From Methanomicrobiales archaeon (GTDB lineage: Archaea > Halobacteriota > Methanomicrobia > Methanomicrobiales > Methanoculleaceae), in the NCBI GenBank assembly GCA_012510335.1, contig JAAZIF010000206.1, forward strand, positions 1 through 6,166: DNA of 6,166 nt, given 5' to 3'. Numbering within the stretch: position 1 is the first letter of the stretch; each line of letters starts with the position of its first letter. This document shows, piece after piece, positions 1 through 6,092 of this stretch. The translations under genes were made by a program, and so were the position numbers. A model generated the notes under the pieces. It did no database searches and had not been told where the DNA came from. It saw nothing but the letters and a program-made list of their open reading frames with translations.

Positions 1-1
1 C

Positions 2-718
2 GAACTTAGCAGCGTCCAGGGCATCAGAAAGGAAGATGATAACTTCCTTGTCCGGACAGCGCCGGGGAACACCTACCGTTGCCGGACGGTCATCCTCACC
101 CCCGGTAAGCAGCCCCGGACCCTGGGGCTCCCTGATGAGGAACGCCTGATGGGGAGGGGCGTCTCGGTCTGCTCGACGTGTGATGGTCCGCTCTTCCGTG
201 AACGGCCGGTTGCTGTTGTCGGTGGAGGAAATGCAGCGATCCAGACCGCCATCGAGATGACGAAGATCGCAAGTTCAGTGGCACTGGTCACCAGGGGCAT
301 CATTAAGTGTGACAGGATCTACATCGACCGTATAAAGGAGATGGGCGTGCGGATATTTCCCCACAGCGAGGTGACAGCCCTTCACGGTGAGACAACCCTG
401 ACGGGGATCACAGTCAGGGATCGCAAGACCGCGAAGGAGACGATCCTCGACGTTGAGGGACTCTTCCTCGAGATCGGGCTCATGCCGAATACACAGTTCC
501 TCAAAGGTCTTGTGTCGCTGAACGATCTGGGAGAGATCATCATCGACGAGAATAACCAGACAGGCCATCCCGGGATCTTTGCAGCCGGCGATGCGACCTG
601 CATCAGGGGCAAACAGATCATCATCGCCGCCGGCGAGGGGGCGAAGGCTGCGCTCGCGGCGCACGAGCATCTCCTGAAGGAGGGGCTCTCCTGCATCCCC
701 ATACCGGCGGCCTTATGA
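2..718 (+). CDS. Thioredoxin reductase / AhpF-type FAD-dependent disulfide reductase (5' partial)
   Basis: The reading frame is open from base 2 to the TGA at 716-718, giving about 238 residues. The gene starts before the window, and the missing part should include the N-terminal FAD Rossmann motif. Visible features in order are: a TPG where the family usually has ATG (about residues 33-35 of the fragment); the redox-active CSTCDG dithiol at 170-181, C-x-x-C followed by DG; the nucleotide-binding GGGNAA motif; and the C-terminal FAD motif FAAGDAT followed by KQIIIAAGEGAKAA. The family passes electrons from a reduced nicotinamide (or F420H2 in some methanogens) through FAD to the dithiol and on to thioredoxin or a peroxiredoxin in the cytoplasm. 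CDGPLF, EIGLMPNT and GEIIIDE resemble the AhpF C-terminal module more than classical TrxB. The HRRxxxR NADPH-phosphate motif is absent after the GGGN motif, so the electron donor is uncertain. Family assignment is firm; the substrate is not. Confidence 0.88.
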   Translation, partial: ELSSVQGIRKEDDNFLVRTAPGNTYRCRTVILTPGKQPRTLGLPDEERLMGRGVSVCSTCDGPLFRERPVAVVGGGNAAIQTAIEMTKIASSVALVTRGIIKCDRIYIDRIKEMGVRIFPHSEVTALHGETTLTGITVRDRKTAKETILDVEGLFLEIGLMPNTQFLKGLVSLNDLGEIIIDENNQTGHPGIFAAGDATCIRGKQIIIAAGEGAKAALAAHEHLLKEGLSCIPIPAAL

Positions 719-719
719 G

Positions 720-731
720 TGGATGCATCCA
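720..731. repeat. 12-bp perfect palindrome between flavoprotein and acidic-protein genes
   Basis: TGGATGCATCCA reads identically on both strands. It begins two bases after the flavoprotein stop codon and covers the alternative ATG at 723 of the next gene. Part of it (ATGCATCC) recurs at 2112-2119 by the ruvC start. It could be an operator half-site pair or chance; nothing else visible decides this. Confidence 0.5.
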
Positions 732-749
732 ACCAGATGTGGATGTAAC

Positions 750-1709
750 ATGGTGCTTGAGGAGACACTCGTTATCCGCGGCCCGATCGATTCCCCGGAG
801 GTTCTACATGCCTTCAGGGAAGCGGGCATGCCGGCACGCATCACACGGACCGTTACCCTGGAAGCCCTGCTCTCCGCAAAAGGAACGATCAGGAATATTA
901 AGACGCTTTTGAAGGAAGAGGTTGAGCGGACCGAGAAACTCGCTGAAGAGTACAGGGCTGAGGAAGGTATTGAGGAGGATGAGGGCGCAGAACCTATAGA
1001 GCTGTATGACCCCTTCCTTGAGATTGCGGAACAGATCACCGGGGCTCTCACCGAGTTTATGGATATATATCAACCCGGGGACGTTGTCTCCGCGGACGAG
1101 ATCAAAGAGTGGATGAGGCCGGCAGCCCAGGAAGAAGAGCCGCCGGATGCCGGGAGAACCATGATACACAGGCTCATTGCGTTCACAACCCTGGATGGGA
1201 ACGACCTGGTCAAGATCGAGGATGGAAGGGTGACCATACAGGGGCACAGAGACCCTGAGGATCTCGTCATCACCCTCCCGGGTGAAGCCATCGAGGATAT
1301 CGATCCCGAAGTCATCAAAGAACATGGTGTCCTGGCAGAGATGATCATCATCTCGCCGGCTGAGTACCGTCTGGAGTTTGGTCCAGAGGCCGTCCTCAGG
1401 GCGGAACTCGAGGAGGTCGATGAACTTGCCGATGACCTGGATATCGATGAAGATGTGTATATGTCGTTTCGGGAGGCCATCTCCTTAAAACAGGTCGCCA
1501 CCACGAGAACCATAGAGATCCTTGAGAAACACGGGTTGATGACTCCGCAGGAGGTTGTGGAGGCGCTCAGAGATGACACCGCGGGAGGTACCGAGGAAGG
1601 GTGGTCGATCATGCTGGATCTCACCCCCGAGTTTGTGAAAGGGCTTCTAAACGATCTCAGGAAGATCGGCCTGGTGCGCAAGAAGGGTGGGGGGTTCCGC
1701 ATGGTCTAG
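750..1709 (+). CDS. Unidentified acidic protein with winged-helix-like C-terminus
   Basis: I do not recognise this protein. From the ATG at 750 it has 319 residues, with no signal peptide or membrane segment, so it is probably cytoplasmic. It is very rich in Glu and Asp, with an acidic helical, possibly coiled stretch around residues 50-82 and acidic patches around 218-235. The last 65 or so residues (from TRTIEILEKHGLMTPQEVVE to LRKIGLVRKKGGGFRMV) alternate helices and end in a basic, glycine-rich hairpin, as a winged helix would. A second, weaker helix-helix-wing pattern lies near residues 110-165. A DNA-binding or protein-docking role is inference only. An in-frame ATG at 723 would add nine residues (HPTRCGCN and Met). 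I reject it because these use rare AGA and TGT codons, are Cys-rich, and read unlike the rest. Neither start has a strong ribosome binding site. It lies 31 bases after the flavoprotein stop (4 from ATG 723), so co-transcription is likely. Confidence 0.78.
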   Translation: MVLEETLVIRGPIDSPEVLHAFREAGMPARITRTVTLEALLSAKGTIRNIKTLLKEEVERTEKLAEEYRAEEGIEEDEGAEPIELYDPFLEIAEQITGALTEFMDIYQPGDVVSADEIKEWMRPAAQEEEPPDAGRTMIHRLIAFTTLDGNDLVKIEDGRVTIQGHRDPEDLVITLPGEAIEDIDPEVIKEHGVLAEMIIISPAEYRLEFGPEAVLRAELEEVDELADDLDIDEDVYMSFREAISLKQVATTRTIEILEKHGLMTPQEVVEALRDDTAGGTEEGWSIMLDLTPEFVKGLLNDLRKIGLVRKKGGGFRMV

Positions 1710-1969
1710 TGGATTATATCACCAGGGGCGCTGGAGTGACCGCCACCCGGCCCGGAGATGGCATCAGGCAGCGCGATAGTCTGGGTCTGGCCGGCCCCCT
1801 CCGCAGACTTCCACGTGCGGCGTAGCCCGTTATCGCTCTTTCCAGGTGCGTCCCGGCCAGCACAGGGCCTTTATTCCCATCCAGCGAGACCTCCCCGGTT
1901 CCTCTCCTGGCATGTCGCCCGGCCGAGGACTCTCCGGGATTCCCTCCGTGATGCCTATATCAACATCTT

Positions 1970-2001
1970 CCTCGCGGACAGCCCTTCCCCGGATCGCGAG
2001 G
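1970..2001. repeat. Inverted repeat upstream of ruvC (7-bp arms, 18-base loop)
   Basis: CCTCGCG at 1970-1976 is the reverse complement of CGCGAGG at 1995-2001. Two further G-T wobble pairs are possible at the base in + strand RNA. It has no following T tract, so it does not look like a terminator. It could be a protein-binding dyad or part of an RNA fold. Confidence 0.45.
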
Positions 2002-2015
2002 GGGCTCCCGGCAGA

Positions 2016-2036
2016 CCTGCACCCGGGCCGTGCAGG
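2016..2036. repeat. Inverted repeat upstream of ruvC (7-bp arms, 7-base loop)
   Basis: CCTGCAC at 2016-2022 pairs perfectly with GTGCAGG at 2030-2036 around the loop CCGGGCC. It lies just upstream of the AT-rich promoter stretch and 14 bases after the previous inverted repeat. Its position suits an operator or the end of an upstream transcript; no T run follows directly. Confidence 0.5.
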
Positions 2037-2046
2037 CCAGGGTTCC

Positions 2047-2090
2047 CGATATTAACAAAGAACTCACGAAATAGGTATCTAATAGTAGAA
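2047..2090 (+). promoter_or_regulatory. Probable archaeal promoter of ruvCAB (weak TATA-like element)
   Basis: This is a sharp AT-rich island in GC-rich DNA. The best TATA-like match is GGTATCTAATAG at 2074-2085, preceded by an A-rich CGAAATA that could serve for TFB contact. Its centre near 2079 predicts transcription starting about 25 bases downstream, near 2104. That would give either a leaderless message from ATG 2105 or a leader of about 30 bases before GTG 2135. The match to the consensus is weak; the call rests on composition and position. Confidence 0.42.
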
Positions 2091-2100
2091 CCGAGTACAT

Positions 2101-2117
2101 ATGCATGAGGAATGCAT
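2101..2117. repeat. ATGCAT dyad at the predicted ruvC transcription start
   Basis: Two copies of the self-complementary hexamer ATGCAT (2101-2106 and 2112-2117) flank GAGGA. They sit on the predicted ruv transcription start and the upstream ATG. A repressor operator there would block initiation, but the motif is short and the role is a guess. Confidence 0.35.
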
Positions 2118-2599
2118 CCTCCGGCGGAGGCATCGTGATCGGGATCGATCCCGGGATGGCGAGAACCGGGTACGGCGTCCTCAGGAGATGCGACCCCCAT
2201 CCGGTCCCCCTGGCCTTCGGTTGCATAGAGACCGAAAGCAACCATCGCCCCGCCCGGCGCCTGCTCGAGATCTACGAGGAGGTCTCGCTGCTCTTTGACA
2301 GGTACACCCCCGAGTGCCTCGCCATGGAAGAGCTCTTCTTCTCAAAGAACGTTACCTCTGCCATGCGTGTCAGTGAAGCACGCGGCGTTATCCTCCTCGC
2401 CGCGGAGCAGAGGGGGATCCCGGTCACCGGGTACACCCCGAACCAGGTCAAACTGGCGGTGACCGGATCGGGACGGGCCAGGAAAGACCAGGTGCAGGAG
2501 ATGATGAGGCGGCTCCTCCGCCTGCAGGAACTCCCCCGGCCGGATGATGCCGCGGATGGTCTCGCCATCGCCCTCTGTCACATCAATATGGTGCGTTAG
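2105..2599 (+). CDS. ruvC: Holliday junction resolvase RuvC
   Basis: RuvC is the dimeric RNase H-fold endonuclease that cuts Holliday junctions symmetrically after branch migration. The frame gives 164 residues from ATG 2105, near the family length (E. coli RuvC has 173). The acidic active site is complete: Asp15 in IGIDPGMARTGYG, Glu75 in AMEELFF, and Asp148 and Asp151 in RPDDAADGLAIA. KNVTSAMRVSEARGV and YTPNQVKLAVTGSGRA match other conserved blocks. The start is doubtful. ATG 2105 has no ribosome binding site and adds ten residues rich in Ser and Gly. GTG 2135 follows GGCGGAGG (2123-2130) by four bases and would begin the protein at VIGIDPG, exactly where bacterial RuvC begins. The longer frame is reported so that both are covered; I think GTG 2135 is at least as likely. 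It is the first gene of ruvCAB, with ruvA starting three bases after its stop. Confidence 0.95.
   Translation: MRNASSGGGIVIGIDPGMARTGYGVLRRCDPHPVPLAFGCIETESNHRPARRLLEIYEEVSLLFDRYTPECLAMEELFFSKNVTSAMRVSEARGVILLAAEQRGIPVTGYTPNQVKLAVTGSGRARKDQVQEMMRRLLRLQELPRPDDAADGLAIALCHINMVR
2123..2130 (+). promoter_or_regulatory. Shine-Dalgarno-like site favouring a GTG start for ruvC at 2135
   Basis: GGCGGAGG ends four bases before GTG 2135. It lies inside the ruvC frame if the ATG at 2105 is used. No comparable purine stretch precedes ATG 2105. The spacing is slightly short, but the match is the best in the area. Confidence 0.5.
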
Positions 2600-2602
2600 A
2601 CC

Positions 2603-3193
2603 ATGATAGATCATCTCTCAGGAGAACTGGCATCCACCGGGGACCGGTGGGTGGTGATCGATATAGGCGGCGTCGGCTACCGGGTGCAGGTTCCGGAGCC
2701 TGCACTGCAGGATCTTGCAGCGGCAGGAGGCCGGGTTATGGTCCACACCTGCATGGTGGTCCGTGACGACAATATCCAGCTCTACGGCTTCTCCCACCCC
2801 CGGGAACGCGAACTCTTCACAATCCTGATCGGTGTCACCGGTATCGGCCCCCAGACAGCCATGAACATCCTCTCGCGGCTCTCGTTTGAGGACTTCGCGA
2901 TCGCGATCCTGAACGATGATGAGAGAGCGCTCACCCGGGTTCCCGGGATCGGTCCAAAGGGCGCAAAACGCCTGATCCTGGAGCTGAAGGATAAGATGAA
3001 GAAACATGCAGCGACGCTCCCCGACGGCAGGAGCCCGGCTCTCGCCGGCGATGCGGTGAGTGCCCTTGTATCACTCGGGTTCTCTGAGCGCGAGGCGGAT
3101 GAGGCGGTCGGAGCCGTCCTGCCCACCCTGGCCGACCCGACGGTGCAGGATCTGATCCGGGCCTCCCTTGCCCGCCTGCGGGAGCGATCATGA
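2603..3193 (+). CDS. ruvA: Holliday junction branch migration protein RuvA
   Basis: RuvA is the tetrameric subunit that holds the four-way junction in open square form and loads RuvB on opposite arms. The 196 residues match the family length (E. coli 203). All three domains are visible. An OB-fold N-terminus (about 1-62) carries the acidic pin Asp55-Asp56 in VVRDDNIQLYGF. Two helix-hairpin-helix motifs follow, VTGIGPQTAMNIL (78-90) and VPGIGPKGAKRLI (113-125). After a linker near 135-150, the RuvB-binding domain III (about 150-195) contains ALVSLGFSEREADEAV. The ATG at 2603 follows the ruvC stop by three bases, with a GGTG at 2590-2593 as a modest ribosome binding site. The stop overlaps the ruvB start as ATGA, so translational coupling is likely. 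Confidence 0.97.
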   Translation: MIDHLSGELASTGDRWVVIDIGGVGYRVQVPEPALQDLAAAGGRVMVHTCMVVRDDNIQLYGFSHPRERELFTILIGVTGIGPQTAMNILSRLSFEDFAIAILNDDERALTRVPGIGPKGAKRLILELKDKMKKHAATLPDGRSPALAGDAVSALVSLGFSEREADEAVGAVLPTLADPTVQDLIRASLARLRERS

Positions 3194-4182
3194 GACGGAT
3201 CACCTCCCCCGCCGCCCTGCCGGAAGAGGGGGATGACGCCACTATCAGGCCGGCGAGGTTCGATGAGTTCGTGGGCCAGCAGCAGGTGAAAGAGACGCTT
3301 GCAATCGCTATAGAAGCCGCAAAGAAACGCGGTGAGTCTCTGGACCATATACTCTTCTCCGGGCCGCCGGGGCTCGGGAAGACGACGCTTGCCCGGATCA
3401 TCGCCCGCGAGATGGGGGCGGCTATCAGGACCACCGCCGGCCCGGTGCTGGACCGGCCGGGTGACCTTGCCGCCCAGCTGACGGCGCTCTCAAGGGGTGA
3501 TCTCCTCTTTATCGACGAGATCCACCGCTTAAACCCGGTGGTCGAGGAGGTTCTCTACCCGGCGATGGAGGACTCCTGCATCGACGTGATGATCGGCGAG
3601 GGGCCCGGAGCGCGGTCTGTCCAGCTCCCGATCGAGGAGTTTACCCTGATCGGTGCGACGACGAAGGTAGGTCTGCTCGCCTCTCCGCTCAGGGACAGGT
3701 TCGGGTTCATATTCAGACTCAACCTCTACGATGTCGGGGATCTGGCAGCGATCGTCCGGCGGAGCGCAGGGATCATGCAGACCCCGATCAACCCCGAAGG
3801 AGCGCTTGAGATAGCGAAGCGGAGTCGCGGAACCCCGAGGATCGCAAACCGCCTGCTCCGGCGGGTACGCGACTTCGCCCTGGTCAGGGGGGACGGGAGC
3901 GTCGATGAAGAGACCGCCGATGTCGCGCTGACCATGCTCGGGATCGATCGATTGGGGCTTGACGAACTCGACCGGAGGATCCTCTCGGTGATCGCGCACG
4001 ATTTCGGCGGCGGGCCGGTGGGCGTCAAAACGATCGCGATATCGATCGGAGAGGAGGTGCGGACGGTCGAGGAGGTCTACGAACCCTACCTGATCCAGAT
4101 CGGGTTTATCAAGCGGACCCCCCAGGGCCGGGAGACTACGCCGGCGGCAGAGAGGCATATCAGGGTGGAGTCTCAGGGGTGA
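3190..4182 (+). CDS. ruvB: Holliday junction branch migration DNA helicase RuvB
   Basis: RuvB is the hexameric AAA+ ATPase motor that pulls DNA through the RuvA-bound junction. The 330 residues match bacterial RuvB (E. coli 336). Visible motifs are Walker A GPPGLGKTT (58-66), Walker B LLFIDEIH (105-112), sensor 1 in TLIGATT (152-158), the arginine finger in SPLRDRFG (Arg170), sensor 2 in RGTPRIANRLLRR (Arg217), and a C-terminal winged helix with GFIKRTPQGRETT (305-317). RPARFDEFVGQ near the N-terminus is the usual RuvB opening. No catalytic residue is missing. The start ATG overlaps the ruvA stop (ATGA), and GGAG at 3181-3184 lies five bases upstream. The last ten bases overlap the 3' end of the convergent kinase gene. 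Strong similarity to bacterial RuvB in an apparent archaeon suggests ancient transfer from bacteria, which is inference; codon use looks like that of its neighbours. Confidence 0.97.
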   Translation: MRRITSPAALPEEGDDATIRPARFDEFVGQQQVKETLAIAIEAAKKRGESLDHILFSGPPGLGKTTLARIIAREMGAAIRTTAGPVLDRPGDLAAQLTALSRGDLLFIDEIHRLNPVVEEVLYPAMEDSCIDVMIGEGPGARSVQLPIEEFTLIGATTKVGLLASPLRDRFGFIFRLNLYDVGDLAAIVRRSAGIMQTPINPEGALEIAKRSRGTPRIANRLLRRVRDFALVRGDGSVDEETADVALTMLGIDRLGLDELDRRILSVIAHDFGGGPVGVKTIAISIGEEVRTVEEVYEPYLIQIGFIKRTPQGRETTPAAERHIRVESQG

Positions 4183-6092
4183 CGGGTGTTCGAGGTATTC
4201 CCGTCACGCCATCCCCCATTCGGCACCCGGATCTCAAATTTCGCCCCCTCCCCGAAGACTCCCGTCTCGCGGATCACAATCCCGGTTATCGCGAGGATCT
4301 CCGTGGCCAGAAAGAGCCCATGCCCATGCCGTTTCTTGTAGGTCGCGCGAAAGATCACCTCTTTCTCCTCATCCGGGATGCCTATGCCGTCGTCCTCGCA
4401 TAATATAATCAGATCCTGCCCGGATCTCAGATGGGAGAACCGGATCTCCGTTACATTCTCGCCGTGGCGGATGGCGTTGTCGATGAGGTTGTAAAAGACC
4501 TTCCTCATCATCGGATCCGCGTAGATCTCAAGACCCTCAAGGTCCGTCCGGACCTGGATATCTGCCGGGAGAACCAGCTCTGCGGCGCTCTCCCGGATGA
4601 GATCCTCCGGCCTCTGCCAGACAGGCTTCTTCACCCCCATATCCTGGTAGTCCCGGGTGAACTCGATCTGATTCCGGATCTCATCCACGGCAGTCCGGGC
4701 ACGCCCGAGGTTGTCACGGATGCCGGGAACTCCGGAGTCCTCTATGGAGAAGTCTATGTAGGCGAGTGCGACGGTGATCTGGTTGAGGATGTCGTGGCGG
4801 GTGATACTGGAGAGCAGGTTCAGCTTCGTGTTTGCCAGGGCGAGCGCCCTCTCTGCGTGCTGCTGCTCGGTTATATCCCTTCCGGAGCTGAGCATCCCGC
4901 TTATGGTGCCGCCCTCGTCCCGGATGACGGTGTTGTTCCACTCTATGATCCGCTCGTCGCCATCCACGGTAAGGACCGGCGTCCTCGCGTATCCGCCGGG
5001 CTCGATATCTCCCTGGATCAGCCCGAGAAATAGCGCGCGGATCTGCTCCTGCTCCCTGGCGGGGATGAACCGCTCGATCCAGGGCTCACCCACGGCCTCC
5101 TCCCGAGGGCAGCCGAGAACCTCTGACGCCCGGCGGTTGATCAGGGTGATCAGGCCGTCCCGGTCAAGGACTACGAACAGGGCGCCGGCGATATCCAGGT
5201 ACTGCTCGAGCCGGTCTCTCTCCCGCCGCTGCCTCCTCTCACTCCTCGCAAGGTCGGTGAAGACAACCGCACAGGGCTGCCGGATCCCGATATCAACGAA
5301 GGCTATGTAGAAGAGACTGTACGAGAGCACCATCAGGAGGTGGCCGACCATGTTCTCGATCCCGTAGACGCTGATATACAGCGTGAAGGCGAGCTCTGAC
5401 GGGATCAGCACGAGGATGGCCGCGATCAGGTACCTCGCCACCCGGGGCGAGAAGGTGGTCCGCACCCTGTAGAACGCGACGGCCCCAATGGCGAGCAGGA
5501 CTGATATGACGTATTCGCTTACGACCTTGAACGTCGTCAGCCCGGAGCCCTCGATGAAACAGTCGGGAAAGACCGGGAAGGCGAAGATCGAGAGGAAGAG
5601 GGCGGTGGTTACACCGGCAAACCCGGCAAAGATCCAGCGGGGGTTTGCTTTTTTCCCGATCATGAGCGGTGCGGCGATGAGCGTCCCGGCAAGGAGATAG
5701 CGTGAAGCGATCCAGAGCTGAGTCGGGAGGTTTGAGTCGTAGCCGACAAAGACCCCCATCCCCTTGTAGGCGAGGGCGTGGACGAGCCCTATCCCGGCCA
5801 CGCAGAGGAGGCCGGTGCCGGTGACGATCAGGTAACTGTTCTCCCCCATCTCCCGGGCGTTCCAGGCAACGGTGAAGACCGCTATCGCTATTCCAACGGC
5901 GACGAGCTCGACGACCGTGTGGAATAGGAGGTAACTGTAGAAGCTCGTCACGGCAAGAACGGCGATGAGCACTATTAAGGAGACGGAGACCGTCAGGATC
6001 TCCGATCCCGGACCACCCCCCCTAGAGGGATCTGCGCCGCACGCGGGGTGGTATCCGGACGGAGACTCGGGCCGTGCAGGATCGGTTTGCAT
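4173..6092 (-). CDS. Membrane sensor histidine kinase, MASE3-PAS-HisKA-like-HATPase
   Basis: This protein has 639 residues. After a hydrophilic 30-residue N-terminus come about eight membrane segments (33-50, 57-77, 87-107, 127-145, 153-171, 190-208, 221-240, 250-268). HALAYKGMGVFVGYDSNLPTQLWIASRY (split over 105-132) is diagnostic of the MASE3 sensory domain. A short helical linker leads to a PAS domain (about 295-410) ending in GRDITEQ. The phosphoacceptor is His433 in SSITRHDILNQ. The ATPase core has the N box NLIDNAIRHGE (535-545), G1 DDGIGIP (567-573) and G2 HGHGLFLATEIL (589-600). It should autophosphorylate in response to a membrane or cytoplasmic signal; ligand and partner are unknown, and no receiver domain or response regulator lies in the window. 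The ATG at 6092 is chosen because an in-frame TGA lies one codon upstream, and the next possible start, a GTG at residue 41, would cut into the first membrane segment. No good ribosome binding site is seen. It converges on ruvB. Confidence 0.93.
   Translation of the reverse strand: MQTDPARPESPSGYHPACGADPSRGGGPGSEILTVSVSLIVLIAVLAVTSFYSYLLFHTVVELVAVGIAIAVFTVAWNAREMGENSYLIVTGTGLLCVAGIGLVHALAYKGMGVFVGYDSNLPTQLWIASRYLLAGTLIAAPLMIGKKANPRWIFAGFAGVTTALFLSIFAFPVFPDCFIEGSGLTTFKVVSEYVISVLLAIGAVAFYRVRTTFSPRVARYLIAAILVLIPSELAFTLYISVYGIENMVGHLLMVLSYSLFYIAFVDIGIRQPCAVVFTDLARSERRQRRERDRLEQYLDIAGALFVVLDRDGLITLINRRASEVLGCPREEAVGEPWIERFIPAREQEQIRALFLGLIQGDIEPGGYARTPVLTVDGDERIIEWNNTVIRDEGGTISGMLSSGRDITEQQHAERALALANTKLNLLSSITRHDILNQITVALAYIDFSIEDSGVPGIRDNLGRARTAVDEIRNQIEFTRDYQDMGVKKPVWQRPEDLIRESAAELVLPADIQVRTDLEGLEIYADPMMRKVFYNLIDNAIRHGENVTEIRFSHLRSGQDLIILCEDDGIGIPDEEKEVIFRATYKKRHGHGLFLATEILAITGIVIRETGVFGEGAKFEIRVPNGGWRDGNTSNTRHP
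4179..4207. terminator. Hairpin at the convergent ruvB/kinase 3' ends (possible transcript-end structure)
   Basis: GTGACGGG at 4179-4186 pairs perfectly with CCCGTCAC at 4200-4207 around a 13-base loop. A G-G mismatch and two more G-C pairs could extend it to 4176-4210. It covers the ruvB stop codon and the last codons of the kinase. It could form in both transcripts. Neither strand has a T tract after it, so an intrinsic terminator is not shown; mRNA 3'-end protection or chance coding constraint are alternatives. Confidence 0.4.

Larger units (their letters stand above)
1710..2046. other. Long non-coding intergenic stretch, pyrimidine-rich on + strand
   Basis: This stretch between the acidic-protein gene and the ruv promoter holds no convincing gene. 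Open frames exist on both strands, but their translations are low-complexity Pro/Arg/Ser/Gly runs with no domain and no good ribosome binding site. From about 1791 to 1990 the + strand is strikingly rich in C and T runs, so the - strand is purine-rich, as coding strands and structured RNAs of such genomes often are. It holds two inverted repeats, listed separately. I looked for tRNA, RNase P RNA, SRP RNA and C/D-box patterns and found no complete match. A non-coding RNA on the - strand, a decayed gene or an extended regulatory region all remain possible. Confidence 0.55.

Noticed and set aside
723..749. Upstream ATG start for the acidic protein at 723
   Set aside because: The nine added codons include AGA and two TGT, unlike the rest of the gene, and there is no ribosome binding site. 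It remains an alternative.
804..1325. 173-codon open frame on the - strand opposite the acidic-protein gene
   Set aside because: The + strand product has coherent helical, charged composition and codon use, and the - strand translation looks random. The + strand product is unrecognised, so this rejection is less certain than others.
1800..1960. RNase P RNA on the - strand, because of a GGAGGGAATCCCGG-like stretch resembling conserved region I
   Set aside because: The other conserved regions, including an ACAGAA-type element near the 3' end, are not found at suitable distances.
1758..2108. Open frame of 116 codons on the + strand in the intergenic gap
   Set aside because: The translation is Pro/Arg/Ser-rich without any domain, there is no ribosome binding site, and it runs through the hairpins and the ruv promoter. 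High GC alone makes such open frames common.
2140..2153. 14-bp perfect palindrome CGGGATCGATCCCG near the ruvC start
   Set aside because: It is explained by the codons of the invariant Gly-Ile-Asp-Pro catalytic motif in a GC-rich genome. GATCGATC runs occur elsewhere in the window for the same Ile-Asp reason (for example near 3942-3952).
4431..5033. 200-codon open frame on the + strand antisense to the kinase
   Set aside because: It is the mirror of the kinase PAS and histidine-kinase coding sequence, which has unmistakable motifs. The antisense translation shows no domain.
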